Source of the DNA: Bradyrhizobium sp. SRL28
GTDB taxonomy: Bacteria > Pseudomonadota > Alphaproteobacteria > Rhizobiales > Xanthobacteraceae
Reading direction: 5' to 3'
DNA length: 64,000 nt
Assembly (NCBI RefSeq): GCF_018596315.1
Contig: NZ_JAHEAG010000018.1
Location: 94,554-158,553, forward strand
The notes under the pieces were generated by a model that was given only the letters and a program-made list of their open reading frames with translations, searched no databases and was not told the origin of the DNA. Below, in pieces: positions 32,896 to 42,471 of the stretch; within the stretch, counting starts at the first letter, position 1; every line of letters begins with the position of its first letter. Position numbers and translations under genes: made by a program.

Positions 32896-35800
32896 ATGAT
32901 CGAAGAGCGCGCCCTTGGCGGCGATCAACCTCAGCGCCGGCACCGAGAGGCAATGGCTAGGAATACTTCGCCCAAGGGGTCGAATCCGCGTGCCGAGGCC
33001 CACACCTCTCAGTGGGATGATGCGGCCGGCTGGGATCAGGAGCCCGATGAGGCGGCGCGCCATCGGACAAAGCGGTTGCTCGCGCGCTCCAATTCCAGAT
33101 TTAACCGGCTGGGCGACAAGTTCGCGGCGCTGCAGCTCTGGCTGACCGGCGAACGCTGGGTCAAGCGCCTGGCGATTGTGGTCGGCGTACTGGCCGTAAT
33201 TTTCACCGGCTGCTTCGGTGGGCTGTGGTGGCGACTCGGCGCCGGCCCCATCAATCTCGACGTCGCGACGCCCTGGCTGGCAGCCGCGATCGAGGAAAAT
33301 ATCGGCCACGGCAATACGGTTGCGGTCGGCGGTACGCAGATCGAGCGGGCCGGGCGGATTCGAATCGCGGTGCGCATCCGCGATATCGTGGTGCGCGACC
33401 GTGACCAGGTCATCGTTGCCACGGCACCGAAGGCCGAGGTGAAACTATCCGGCACGGCGCTTCTGATGGGGCGGCTGCGTGCTGAAAGCCTCAATCTGGT
33501 CGACGCCGAACTCGCGGTGCGAATCACGCCGGACGGCCAGGTGACGGTGTCCGCCGGCGATACCGCAAAGCCGCTGGCGACGGGCGTCGCCTCCAAGCGC
33601 GATGCCGGCATGGCACCGACATTCCCCCGCCAGGTGACGGTGACCGCGCCCGCGCCAGGCGCTGTTGCGACGGCTCCCGACACGACGCAGAACGGATTGT
33701 TGGCCGGCCTCGACTGGCTCGACAGCCTCAGCCTGACCGGCCTCGACGGACAGAATCTGAACGAGATCGGCCTCAAGAACGGCAATCTCGTCGTCGACGA
33801 CCAGCAGCGCGGCAACAAATGGACGTTCGACAATATCAGCCTCAGCATGCGCCGGCCGAGCGGCGGTGGGGTCGCGGTGAGTCTTGGCGAGGAGGGCGCG
33901 CGCCCGTGGTCGCTCAAGGTCGTGGTCGGGCCGCAGCAGAACGGCGTGCGGTCCGTCGATCTTCGCGCCGACAAGGTGCCGGCCGCCAACATCCTGCTGG
34001 CGATGCGGGTCAAGGACCTGACCTACAGCGCGGAATTGCCGCTCTCCGGCGAGTTGAAGGGTGAACTCGGCCGCGATGGCGTGCCGACCTATTTGCGCGG
34101 CAAGGTCATCGCCGGTGCCGGGAACCTTATCGACAGCGATACGCCCGATTATCCGATGCCGATCGATTCGGCGGAGATGAGCGTCGAATGGGATTCCGGA
34201 CGGCGCGTGCTGGTCGCGCCCTTCAAGGTCGTTTCCGGCGCAAACCGGATCACGTTGCTCGCCCATCTCGAACCGCCGAACGGCGCCACTACCGAATGGC
34301 AGGCGGGCTTCAGCGGCGGCACGATCCTGCTCGCCGGCGCCGATAACGAGCCGCCGCTGATCTTCAACCGCATCGCGATCGGGATGAAGTTCGACACCGA
34401 CCGGAAGCGCGTGCTGCTCACCCAGGCCGATATCAGCAATGGCGAGATCGGCATCGCCGGCACCGGCAGCATCGATTATGCGGGCGAGGCGCGGCTGCAG
34501 CTTGGTTTCGCGGGCACGCCGATGTCGGCATCCGCACTGAAGCGGATGTGGCCGATCCTGATCGTGCCCGAAGTGCGCGAGTGGGTGATCGAGCGGATCG
34601 AGAAGGGTACGCTTCAGCGCATCGAGGTCGGCGTCAATTCGCCGGTGCGTAACCTGCCGCGCAAGGGGCCCCCGATTCCGGATGATGGTCTCGCCGTGAA
34701 CATCGTTGCGTCGGGCGTCACGGTTCGCCCGGTCAATGGCATGCCTGCGGTCCGCGATGCGGATTTGAAAGCGCGGGTTACCGGGCGAACGGCAACGGTG
34801 ACGATCGGGCAGGGAATTGCCGACACGCCCGCCGGGCGCAAGATCAACATTTCCGATTTCTCGTTCGAGGTGCCGGACATGGCGCCGAAGCCGTCGCCCT
34901 CGCGGGTGAAGTTCAGGGTCGATGCTTCGGTGCCGGCGGCGGCCGAGATCCTGGCTTCCGACCGCATCAGCGATCTATCCGGCACGCTGATCGATCCGAA
35001 CGCCAGCAAGGGGACGGTTGCCGCCAACATCACGCTCGCCATGCCGGTCACGGGCTCGATGACCAAGGCCGACACCACCTACACAGTCATGGCCGATCTC
35101 GGCGGGTTTGCGGCCGACAAGCTCGTGATGAACCAGAAACTGGAGGCCAACGCGCTGAAGGTGCTGGCCAACAATGCGGGCTACCAGGTCAAGGGCGACG
35201 TCAAGATCAACGGGCAGCCAGCCTCGCTGGATTATCGCAAGCCGAGCGAAGGCGACGCCGACATCAGGCTGCAGGCAACGCTCGATGACGCCAGCCGCCA
35301 ACGCCTCGGGATCGATCTCGGACCGGCCGTAAGCGGCTCCATTCCGATCAAGGTGATCGGCAAGATCGGCGAGAACGACAGCCGCGTCGGCATCGAGGCC
35401 GACCTGACCTCACTTCGGCTCGACAACATCCTGCCGGGCTGGGTCAAGGTGCCCGGCAAGTCGGGCAAGGCGACGTTCATCGTGGTGAAGAAGGAACAAT
35501 CGACGGTGTTCCAGGACATCGTGGTCGAAGGCGGCGGCGCTTCGATCAAGGGATCGCTGGAAGTCGACCAGAACGGCGACCTGTTGAACGCGAACTTCCC
35601 GACCTACGCGCCGTCGGACGGCGACAAGACCACGCTGAAAGCCGAACGCGGCGCCGACGGCATCGTGAAGGTCATGATGCGCGGCGACGTGTTCGACGGC
35701 CGCGGCTTCCTCAAGTCGGCGATAACGGGCAAGGAGACCGATCCCAAGGGCAAGTCCAGGAACATCGACCTCGACATCGACCTCAAGCTCGGCGCGGTGG

Positions 35801-36555
35801 CAGGATTCAACGGCGAGGCGTTGCGCAGCGTCGATAGCAAGTTCTCCCGCCGCAACGGTGTCGTCCGAAACTTTACACTGTCCGGCAAGATCGGGCGCGA
35901 TACGCCCTTGACCGCGGATTTGCGCCTCCGCGGTCAGGGGCAGGGCCGGGACGTCATTGTGCTGCAGACCAATGACGCCGGCGCCTTCCTCCGCTTCACG
36001 GACATGTACTCAAAGGTAATTGGTGGCCAGCTCTCACTCGCCCTGGAGCCTCCGACGGTTGAACCCAGCGCCAAGGAAGGCCTGATCAACGTCCGCGACT
36101 TCTCCATCAAGGGTGAGGCTTCGCTCGACCGCGTCGCCGCAGGTAATTCTACCGGCACTCAGAGCGGCGTTTCCTTTACGGCATTGCGGGCCGAGTTCAC
36201 CCGCCAGAGCGGACAGCTTACGATCCGCGATGGCGTCGTGAAAGGACCGATGGTCGGTGCGACCATCGAAGGCAGCATCGATACCGTCGCCAATCAGGTT
36301 CGGATGAGCGGCACCTTCATTCCGATGTATGGATTGAACAACATGTTCGGCCAGATTCCCGTGCTTGGCCTGTTCCTCGGCAACGGCGACAAGGAAGGCC
36401 TGTTCGGCGTGACCTATGAAGTGGTCGGCACCCCCGGCCAGCCCGTGCTGCGCGTCAATCCGATCTCGGCCATGTTTCCGGGCGTGACGCGAAAGATCAT
36501 GGAATTCAACACCGGCAAGCAGAATACCCCGATCGAATTGCCGCCGAATAACTAG
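32896..36555 (+). CDS. YhdP-like DUF3971/AsmA family envelope protein
   Basis: About 1219 aa from the ATG at 32896, with AGGAG nine bases upstream; ATGs at 32752 and 32872 are alternatives. One membrane helix near the N-terminus (RLAIVVGVLAVIFTGCFGGLWW) precedes a very long periplasmic part of repeated beta segments. It includes DUF3971 features (LKRMWPILIVPEVREWVIERIEKG) and an AsmA-like C-terminus (GLNNMFGQIPVLGLFLGNGDKEGLFGV). Such proteins form rigid bridges that carry phospholipids between the membranes. The length fits the family. The gene is divergent from bcp. The last gene before the beta-lactamase region, it ends in Pro/Asn. Confidence 0.9.
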   Translation: MIEERALGGDQPQRRHREAMARNTSPKGSNPRAEAHTSQWDDAAGWDQEPDEAARHRTKRLLARSNSRFNRLGDKFAALQLWLTGERWVKRLAIVVGVLAVIFTGCFGGLWWRLGAGPINLDVATPWLAAAIEENIGHGNTVAVGGTQIERAGRIRIAVRIRDIVVRDRDQVIVATAPKAEVKLSGTALLMGRLRAESLNLVDAELAVRITPDGQVTVSAGDTAKPLATGVASKRDAGMAPTFPRQVTVTAPAPGAVATAPDTTQNGLLAGLDWLDSLSLTGLDGQNLNEIGLKNGNLVVDDQQRGNKWTFDNISLSMRRPSGGGVAVSLGEEGARPWSLKVVVGPQQNGVRSVDLRADKVPAANILLAMRVKDLTYSAELPLSGELKGELGRDGVPTYLRGKVIAGAGNLIDSDTPDYPMPIDSAEMSVEWDSGRRVLVAPFKVVSGANRITLLAHLEPPNGATTEWQAGFSGGTILLAGADNEPPLIFNRIAIGMKFDTDRKRVLLTQADISNGEIGIAGTGSIDYAGEARLQLGFAGTPMSASALKRMWPILIVPEVREWVIERIEKGTLQRIEVGVNSPVRNLPRKGPPIPDDGLAVNIVASGVTVRPVNGMPAVRDADLKARVTGRTATVTIGQGIADTPAGRKINISDFSFEVPDMAPKPSPSRVKFRVDASVPAAAEILASDRISDLSGTLIDPNASKGTVAANITLAMPVTGSMTKADTTYTVMADLGGFAADKLVMNQKLEANALKVLANNAGYQVKGDVKINGQPASLDYRKPSEGDADIRLQATLDDASRQRLGIDLGPAVSGSIPIKVIGKIGENDSRVGIEADLTSLRLDNILPGWVKVPGKSGKATFIVVKKEQSTVFQDIVVEGGGASIKGSLEVDQNGDLLNANFPTYAPSDGDKTTLKAERGADGIVKVMMRGDVFDGRGFLKSAITGKETDPKGKSRNIDLDIDLKLGAVAGFNGEALRSVDSKFSRRNGVVRNFTLSGKIGRDTPLTADLRLRGQGQGRDVIVLQTNDAGAFLRFTDMYSKVIGGQLSLALEPPTVEPSAKEGLINVRDFSIKGEASLDRVAAGNSTGTQSGVSFTALRAEFTRQSGQLTIRDGVVKGPMVGATIEGSIDTVANQVRMSGTFIPMYGLNNMFGQIPVLGLFLGNGDKEGLFGVTYEVVGTPGQPVLRVNPISAMFPGVTRKIMEFNTGKQNTPIELPPNN

Positions 36556-36596
36556 GCCGGCCGCGCTGCGGCGAGACGAGATACCTCATCTCGCAC

Positions 36597-37493
36597 CTAG
36601 CCAGTCGTCATGGCCGAGACCGCCCGCGCGACCGAAGCCAAAGTGGCGTTCTGCTGCGCGGTAGAAGCGGTGGCGCCAGTCAGATAGGCGGCGATCACGA
36701 TGGGGGCTTTGTTGGGCGGCCAGACCACGGCAACGTGATTGTTCGTGCCTCGATCGCCGGCGCCGGTCTTGTCCCCGACGCGCCAGTCTTTCGCCAAACC
36801 TGCACGCAGTCGCGCGTCGCCGGTCTTGTTGGCGATCATCCATGCCGTCAGTTGCTCACGCGATGCAGCCGACAACGCCGTGGTTCCGAGAATGAGGGCC
36901 TGCAAATTCGAAGCCATTGCATTCGGTGTCGTGGTATCGCGGGGGTCGTCGGGCAAAGCCTCGTTGAGCGAGGGCTCATCGCGGTCCAGCCGCGTGACCT
37001 GGTCACCCAGACTTCGTGCGAAGGCCGTCAGCCCCGGAGGTCCGCCAATGCCGGCGAGCAGCAGATTGCCGGCGGTGTTGTCGCTCCGCGTTAGCGCCGC
37101 ATCGCAGATTTCAGCGAGCGTCATGCCGTCGCCGCCGACACGCTTTTCAGTTACCGGTGAGTTCACGACGAGTGCGGACGCTTCGAATGTTATGCGCCGG
37201 GTCAACTGTTCCTTGCCGGCATCTACGCGCGCCAAAGTCGCCGCGGCTGCCAGCACTTTGAACGTGCTGCACATCGGAAAACGCTCGTCACCCCGATGGA
37301 CATGACGCGCGCCCGTTGCTGTCTCGAGGACACAGACACCCAGCCGGCCGCCGCTCTCGCTTTCCAGACGCTTGAGGTCATCGATCAATCGTTGATTAGC
37401 GGTCGATGCACGCACCGCTTTAAGTCGGCCGCTCACGGCAGTCGCTATCAGCGCTGTGCCAAATCCAAGCTGGAACTGTCTTCTGGTGATCAC
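36597..37493 (-). CDS. bla: Class A beta-lactamase
   Basis: 298 aa with a twin-arginine-like N-terminus (MITRRQFQLGFGTALIATAV). The four class A motifs are complete: acyl-serine Ser76 with Lys79 (CSTFK), SDN at 137-139, the omega-loop glutamate Glu173 in EPSLNEA, and KTG at 242-244 (VGDKTGAGD). It should hydrolyse penicillins in the periplasm; the range of substrates is not readable. The cysteine just before the active serine is typical of carbapenemase-type enzymes such as KPC and SME (with a partner later in the chain), but a partner cysteine at the expected place was not confirmed. It is divergent from an AmpR-like regulator, so it is probably inducible. Confidence 0.95.
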   Translation of the reverse strand: MITRRQFQLGFGTALIATAVSGRLKAVRASTANQRLIDDLKRLESESGGRLGVCVLETATGARHVHRGDERFPMCSTFKVLAAAATLARVDAGKEQLTRRITFEASALVVNSPVTEKRVGGDGMTLAEICDAALTRSDNTAGNLLLAGIGGPPGLTAFARSLGDQVTRLDRDEPSLNEALPDDPRDTTTPNAMASNLQALILGTTALSAASREQLTAWMIANKTGDARLRAGLAKDWRVGDKTGAGDRGTNNHVAVVWPPNKAPIVIAAYLTGATASTAQQNATLASVARAVSAMTTG

Positions 37494-37594
37494 TGCGAAT
37501 CCCTCCTTGCTGCGAGCGGGAAGGTGCCGACGGGCCGTCGTCTTGACAAACGATCAGTTCTGCGGGCAGGCATAAGAAAAACTAGGGACAAGCA
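37494..37594. promoter_or_regulatory. bla-ampR divergent control region
   Basis: 101 bp separate the two start codons, the usual size for an AmpR-controlled pair. Family knowledge predicts one AmpR site between overlapping promoters. A T-N11-A half-site was not assigned with confidence. A TTGACA-like element (CTTGACAAACG, 37542-37552) is seen on the + strand, facing ampR. Confidence 0.5.
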
Positions 37595-38509
37595 ATGCGG
37601 CGCCGGACGAAGCTTTCGCACCTTCCGCTCAATGCGCTACGGGCCTTTGAAGCGACGGCGCGCCACCTGAGTTTCACCCGTGCTGGTCTGGAACTTCGAG
37701 TCACGCAGGCCGCCGTCAGTCAGCACGTGAAAGGGCTGGAGGACCGGCTTGGCGTACAGCTGTTTCGCCGGCTGCCGCGCGGCGTTGCGCTCACCGATGA
37801 AGGACAATCGCTGCTGCCGAGCATTGTCGAGGCCTTCGGCCGGCTCACCGAAACGCTCAATCGTTTTGAAGACGGTCGCTATCAGGACGTCATCTCGGTC
37901 GGTGTGGTCGGGACCTTCGCTTCGGGATGGTTATTGCCGCGGCTCGACTCTTTTAGGAAAGCCTATCCGCGGATCGATTTGCGCTTGTTCACCAACAACA
38001 ACCGTATCGACATCGCGGGTGAGGGTCTCGATTTCGCGATCAGGTTTGGCGACGGCCTTTGGCACGGCACCGAGGCGACCCATTTGATGGGGGCGCCATT
38101 TACCCCATTCTGCGCGCCTTTGCTGGCTCGCAGGCTGAGCCGGCCGGCCGATCTCAAGCGCGAGGTGCTGCTGCGTTCCTACCGACAGGATGAATGGCCG
38201 CGCTGGTTTACCGCAGCGGGATTGCAGAGTCCGGTGCTCAAGGGAATGGTGTTCGATTCATCGATCACAATCGCCAGTGCAGCGGCGCGCGGCTTCGGCG
38301 TTGCGTTGTTGCCGGCGGCATTGTTTCTGGACGAGGTCCGTCAACGGCGGCTGGTCCGTCCGTTCAAGATCGAAGTGGCGCTTGGCGATTATTGGATTAC
38401 GTCGCTGCACTCCCGGCGACCTTCGCCCGCGATGCTCTCATTCAAGAACTGGTTGCTTGAAACGATCGCGGCAAAAAACAGCAGCCCCGGCAAGCAGGCC
38501 GAGGCTTAG
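37595..38509 (+). CDS. ampR: AmpR-like LysR family regulator
   Basis: 304 aa. The N-terminus (LPLNALRAFEATARHLSFTRAGLELRVTQAAVSQHVKGLE) and the following GVVGTFASGWLLPRLDSFRKAYP are characteristic of AmpR/GcvA-type LysR proteins, and AmpR is the best fit because a class A beta-lactamase gene is divergent. AmpR represses bla in the presence of UDP-MurNAc-pentapeptide and activates it when anhydro-muropeptides accumulate. The C-terminal ligand domain has SAAARGFGVALLPAALFLDEV. The stop abuts the stop of the convergent MFS gene with no base between. Confidence 0.82.
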   Translation: MRRRTKLSHLPLNALRAFEATARHLSFTRAGLELRVTQAAVSQHVKGLEDRLGVQLFRRLPRGVALTDEGQSLLPSIVEAFGRLTETLNRFEDGRYQDVISVGVVGTFASGWLLPRLDSFRKAYPRIDLRLFTNNNRIDIAGEGLDFAIRFGDGLWHGTEATHLMGAPFTPFCAPLLARRLSRPADLKREVLLRSYRQDEWPRWFTAAGLQSPVLKGMVFDSSITIASAAARGFGVALLPAALFLDEVRQRRLVRPFKIEVALGDYWITSLHSRRPSPAMLSFKNWLLETIAAKNSSPGKQAEA

Positions 38510-39757
38510 CTACCGCCGCAACGCCGGCACGACGAGAAACGGAATCATCCCGAGCACCACCGCGACCAGCGCGAAGGCGATCACGGGATCGTAGCTGTGG
38601 GTCCAGTCGTGGATCAGGCCGCCGGCCCATGCACCGAGCCCTGAGCCAAGGCCGCTGCCGATCGAGATCGTGCCGTAGATCGTGCCGACCCGCTCGCCGC
38701 GAAAGATCTTCATCGCGGTCGCCGTGATCAGCGGGCCGCGCGAACCGATCATGCTGCCGAAAGTCACGACGAAGGCCGTGAGCAGCCAGAAGTTCGGATA
38801 GTACTGCAGCAGCCAGAGCAGGATGATGCCTAGAATCGAAATGGCGTAGCTGAGCAGCACCGACGGGCGGCGGCCGATGATGCTGTCGAGTTGCGTCACG
38901 CCGAGCATGCCGAACAGCAGCACGATTCCGGAAAAGCCCCAGGCGGTCGCCGCCTGCAGCGGCGGGAAGCCGGCGTCGATCAGATAGGCGACGATCTGCG
39001 CGGCAAGCGCATACATCCCGACCGCCGTGAAGAAGAAGGTGGCAAACAGCGCCCAGAAGGCGTGGTGGCGCATGGCGCTCGTGAGCGTCCAGCCCGCGTC
39101 GACGAAACCGGGATCGGTTTTTCGGGCGATGTGCGGCGAGCCCTTGGAGAACAGCCGCCACGGCAGCAGCAGCAACGGCACCAGCAGGCAGAGCGCGACG
39201 ATGCCGAAAATCTGGTAGGCGCCGCGCCAGCCGACATGATCGATCAGCAGTTGCGAGGCGGGTAGCAACACCAGCACACCCGCGCCGGCCGCGGAATAGA
39301 CCACTGCCATTGCCGTCGGCAGGCGTGGGCCGAACCAACGGCCGAGCAGGATCGAATTCGGCACGTTGCCGATGAAGGCGATGCCGATCCCGACGGCGAG
39401 CCCTACACTCAACTGGAATTGCCACAGCGCTTGCGCCTGCGATGCCACCAGGAACGCGCCGCCGAGCAGCAGCAGTCCCAGCGAATACACGGTGCGGGGG
39501 CCGTAGCGGTCGAACAGCCGGCCAACCACGGGCGCCGTCAGTCCGCCGGCAAGCCAGGTCAGCGAATAGACCGAGACCACCTGGGCGCGGTCCCAGCCGA
39601 AACTCTCCGAGATCGGTTTGAGGAAGACCGTAAAGCTCTCACCGAGGCCGCGGCCGATAAGCGCCAGCGTAAAGCACAGCGCCAGCACGTTGAGCGCCAC
39701 ACGCCGCGACTTGAGCGGCCTGGCTAGCGCATCTCCCTCTGGCGTCTTGTTATCCAT
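38510..39757 (-). CDS. MFS transporter
   Basis: 415 aa from the ATG at 39757, with 12 predicted membrane helices. The motif-A loop between helices 2 and 3 reads GRLFDRYGPRTVYSLG. Other helix features (GIGIAFIGNVPNSILLGRWF; GTIYGTISIGSGLGSGLGAWAGGLIHD) match the monocarboxylate/oxalate-formate-like branch. The substrate is uncertain, with carboxylates the best guess from helix patterns. It is a single gene, convergent with ampR, whose stop is directly adjacent, and it precedes tyrS on the same strand without evident coupling. Confidence 0.9.
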   Translation of the reverse strand: MDNKTPEGDALARPLKSRRVALNVLALCFTLALIGRGLGESFTVFLKPISESFGWDRAQVVSVYSLTWLAGGLTAPVVGRLFDRYGPRTVYSLGLLLLGGAFLVASQAQALWQFQLSVGLAVGIGIAFIGNVPNSILLGRWFGPRLPTAMAVVYSAAGAGVLVLLPASQLLIDHVGWRGAYQIFGIVALCLLVPLLLLPWRLFSKGSPHIARKTDPGFVDAGWTLTSAMRHHAFWALFATFFFTAVGMYALAAQIVAYLIDAGFPPLQAATAWGFSGIVLLFGMLGVTQLDSIIGRRPSVLLSYAISILGIILLWLLQYYPNFWLLTAFVVTFGSMIGSRGPLITATAMKIFRGERVGTIYGTISIGSGLGSGLGAWAGGLIHDWTHSYDPVIAFALVAVVLGMIPFLVVPALRR

Positions 39758-39826
39758 AGGACGCAGGGAGCGCGTTTCCGCAGCTCCCCGCAAGCCTCAA
39801 AAGCGAATGCGCCTATGCAGGACCGA

Positions 39827-41098
39827 TCACGCGGGTTTCAGCAGGACGTGCTTTTTCTTCCCCATGGAAAGCTTGATGACGCCTTCCGGCGTGAGGTTGG
39901 ACGGCGTCAGCACCATCTTCTCGTCGGTCACGGCGACATCGTTGACGCGCAAGCCGCCGCCCTTGATCTGGCGTCGTGCCTCGCCGTTCGATGCGACGAG
40001 ACCTGCTTTCACGAACAGCCCCAGCACCCCGGCGCCGGCTTCGAGTTCGCCGGACGAAACTTCCACGGTGGGCAGGCTCTCCGCGATCGCGCCTTGCTCA
40101 AAAGTCTGCCGGGCGGTTTCGGCGGCGGTGTTGGCAGCCTCGCGGCCGTGCAACAACGCGGTGGCTTCCGTCGCCAGCACCTTCTTGGCCTCGTTGATCT
40201 CACCGCCCTGCAACGCCGCGAGCTTTGCGATCTCGCTCATCGGCAGGATCGTGAACAGCTTTAGAAACTTGACGACGTCGGCGTCCTCGACGTTGCGCCA
40301 GTATTGCCAGAAGTCGTAAGGGCTGAACTGGTCGGCGTTGAGCCACACCGCGCCCTGTGCGGTCTTGCCCATCTTGGCGCCTGACGCGGTCGTCAAGAGC
40401 GGCGTCGTCAGCGCGAACAATTGCGGCGTGCCCATACGGCGGCCGAGATCGACGCCGTTGACGATGTTGCCCCATTGATCGGAGCCGCCCATCTGCAGGC
40501 GGCATCCGGTGCGCCGCGCCAGTTCGACGAAGTCGTAGGCCTGGCAGACCATGTAGTTGAACTCGATGAAGCTCATCTCCTGCTCGCGTTCGAGACGGAG
40601 CCGCACCGAGTCCATCGTCAGCATGCGGTTGACGGAGAAATGCCGGCCGATGTCGCGCAGCATCTCGATCCAGTTCAGTTTCGTCAGCCACTCGGCATTG
40701 TCGAGCATGATGGCATCGCTCGGGCCGGAGCCGTAGCGCAGTACCTTCGCGAACACGCCGCGGATCGAGGCCTTGTTGGCCTCGATTTCCTCGATCGTGC
40801 GGATGGCGCGCGATTCATCCTTGCCGGAGGGGTCGCCGACCATGGTGGTGCCGCCGCCCATCAGGGTGATCGGCTTGTTTCCGCTCTGCTGCAGCCAATG
40901 CAGCATCATCATGGTGAGATAGTTGCCGATATGCAGCGACGGCGCCGTGCAGTCGTAGCCGACATAGGCGGCAGCCTGGCCCTTGGCGGCAAGCGCGTCG
41001 AGGCCCTCGAAATCGGAGCATTGGTGGATGAAGCCGCGATCCTGTAAAATGTTCAGGAAATCTGATTTAAATGCGGTCATGGCAGGCTGCTCTGTCAT
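39827..41098 (-). CDS. tyrS: Tyrosyl-tRNA synthetase
   Basis: 423 aa. It charges tRNA-Tyr. The class I HIGH motif is HIGN at 56-59 (APSLHIGNYLT), and the KMSKS loop reads KMGKT in SGAKMGKTAQGAV. Tyrosine-binding sequence YDFVELARRTGCRLQMGGSDQWG-type is present. A C-terminal S4 RNA-binding domain (ASNGEARRQIKGGGLRVND) closes the chain. An alternative ATG lies six codons inside. It is divergent from anmK across 157 bp, an order shared with other Rhizobiales. Confidence 0.97.
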   Translation of the reverse strand: MTEQPAMTAFKSDFLNILQDRGFIHQCSDFEGLDALAAKGQAAAYVGYDCTAPSLHIGNYLTMMMLHWLQQSGNKPITLMGGGTTMVGDPSGKDESRAIRTIEEIEANKASIRGVFAKVLRYGSGPSDAIMLDNAEWLTKLNWIEMLRDIGRHFSVNRMLTMDSVRLRLEREQEMSFIEFNYMVCQAYDFVELARRTGCRLQMGGSDQWGNIVNGVDLGRRMGTPQLFALTTPLLTTASGAKMGKTAQGAVWLNADQFSPYDFWQYWRNVEDADVVKFLKLFTILPMSEIAKLAALQGGEINEAKKVLATEATALLHGREAANTAAETARQTFEQGAIAESLPTVEVSSGELEAGAGVLGLFVKAGLVASNGEARRQIKGGGLRVNDVAVTDEKMVLTPSNLTPEGVIKLSMGKKKHVLLKPA

Positions 41099-41255
41099 TC
41101 TATTTTCACTGTAATTCTAACGAATTGCGGAACCATGGCGGGAACAGGCTGCCTAGGGCCGGGCGCTGTGGCATTATAAGATGTCTGTGTTTGGCACAAG
41201 CTGATCGTCGTCGGCGGGACGGATCGAGCAGGGCGTTGCAAAGGCACGATTTAAC

Positions 41256-42356
41256 ATGATGTTGACCGCACTTGGTCTGATGAGCGGCACCTCGCTCGAC
41301 GGGGTCGATGTCGCTATGATCGAGACCGACGGCCGCCGGGTGAACGCCCTGGGGCCCTCCGGATACCGCCCCTATACCGACTCGGAGCGCAGCCTGCTGC
41401 GGCAGGCGCTCTACGAGGCCGCCGATTTGCCGGATCGCGCGGCGCGGCCCGGCTGCCTGCGCGAAGCCGAGCGGGTCGTCACATCTGCGCATACCGAGGC
41501 GGTGGCCGCGTTTATCGCGCAACACCGGCTGCGCTTCGACGACATCGACATCGTCGGCTTTCACGGCCAGACCGTGCTGCACCGGCCCGAGAAGAAGTTG
41601 ACCGTTCAGATCGGTGACGCCTCCGCGCTCGCCAGGTCGATCCACGTCCCGGTCATGTATGATTTCCGCGCTGCCGACGTCGACGCCGGCGGGCAGGGCG
41701 CGCCCTTTGTGCCGGTTTATCATCGTGCACTCGCCCAATCGCTTGACTGGGAGGGCCCGACCGTCGTGGTCAATATCGGCGGGGTCGCCAACATCACCTA
41801 TATCGACGGCGACACGCTGATCGCCTGCGACACTGGCCCCGGCAACGCGCTGCTCGACGACTACATGTTCCGCTGGCTGAACCAGCGTTTCGATACCGAA
41901 GGCCGTACCGCGGCGCTGGGCAAGGTCGACGCGGCCTGGATCACCCGCGCGCTGCAGATGCCGTTCTTTTCACTGCCCCCGCCGAAATCGCTCGATCGCA
42001 ACGAATTTGCGGGGCTGAAGCTTGGCGATGTACCGCCCGAAGATGGCGTGGCGACGCTGACCGCCTTTACCGCGGCTGCGATCGCCCGCGTGGTGCCACT
42101 GCTGCCGAAAGAACCCAAGAACTGGATCGTAGCCGGCGGCGGCGCCCGCAACCTGACCATGCTGCGGATGCTGCGCGAATGCCTTGCGCCGGCGACCGTC
42201 CAGGCGGCGGACACGCTGGGCTGGGCGTCCGACGCCATCGAGGCGCAGGCCTTCGGATTCCTGGCCGCGCGGGGCCTGAAAGGTCTGCCGCTGAGCTACC
42301 CCGCCACCACGGGGGTGCCGTTCCCGATGACCGGGGGCATCATCGCGCGACCCTGA
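41256..42356 (+). CDS. anmK: Anhydro-N-acetylmuramic acid kinase
   Basis: 366 aa. It phosphorylates and opens 1,6-anhydro-MurNAc from cell-wall turnover to give MurNAc-6-phosphate, and so recycles peptidoglycan. The family start GLMSGTSLDGVDVAMIETDG (ATP phosphate loop) is intact. DIVGFHGQTVLH, DTGPGNALLDDYM and VAGGGARNLTMLRML follow. It sits a few kilobases from an AmpR-like regulator whose family senses the same anhydro-muropeptide pool, and from PBP and amidase genes. The next gene, GST, has its own control region. Confidence 0.97.
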   Translation: MMLTALGLMSGTSLDGVDVAMIETDGRRVNALGPSGYRPYTDSERSLLRQALYEAADLPDRAARPGCLREAERVVTSAHTEAVAAFIAQHRLRFDDIDIVGFHGQTVLHRPEKKLTVQIGDASALARSIHVPVMYDFRAADVDAGGQGAPFVPVYHRALAQSLDWEGPTVVVNIGGVANITYIDGDTLIACDTGPGNALLDDYMFRWLNQRFDTEGRTAALGKVDAAWITRALQMPFFSLPPPKSLDRNEFAGLKLGDVPPEDGVATLTAFTAAAIARVVPLLPKEPKNWIVAGGGARNLTMLRMLRECLAPATVQAADTLGWASDAIEAQAFGFLAARGLKGLPLSYPATTGVPFPMTGGIIARP

Positions 42357-42373
42357 CAGGTTCAAGATCTGTT

Positions 42374-42434
42374 GATGCAATTGCATCGACCTTGACGACT
42401 GCATGCAAATGCATCTAGTTAGATGCAGATGCAT
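42374..42434 (+). promoter_or_regulatory. Three ATGCANNTGCAT dyads upstream of the GST gene
   Basis: ATGCAATTGCAT (42375-42386), ATGCAAATGCAT (42403-42414) and ATGCAGATGCAT (42423-42434) are centred 28 and 20 bp apart. The first is extended to GATGCAATTGCATC, and GCATCTA/TAGATGC (42411-42426) forms another, larger inverted repeat spanning the last two. They fill the 115-bp gap before the GST start. They look like operators for an unlinked regulator of the MarR, TetR or HxlR kind; the protein is not encoded nearby. Confidence 0.72.
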
Positions 42435-42471
42435 TGAGCGAGGCTTGTTGGCCTTCGCCTGGGAGGTCGTC

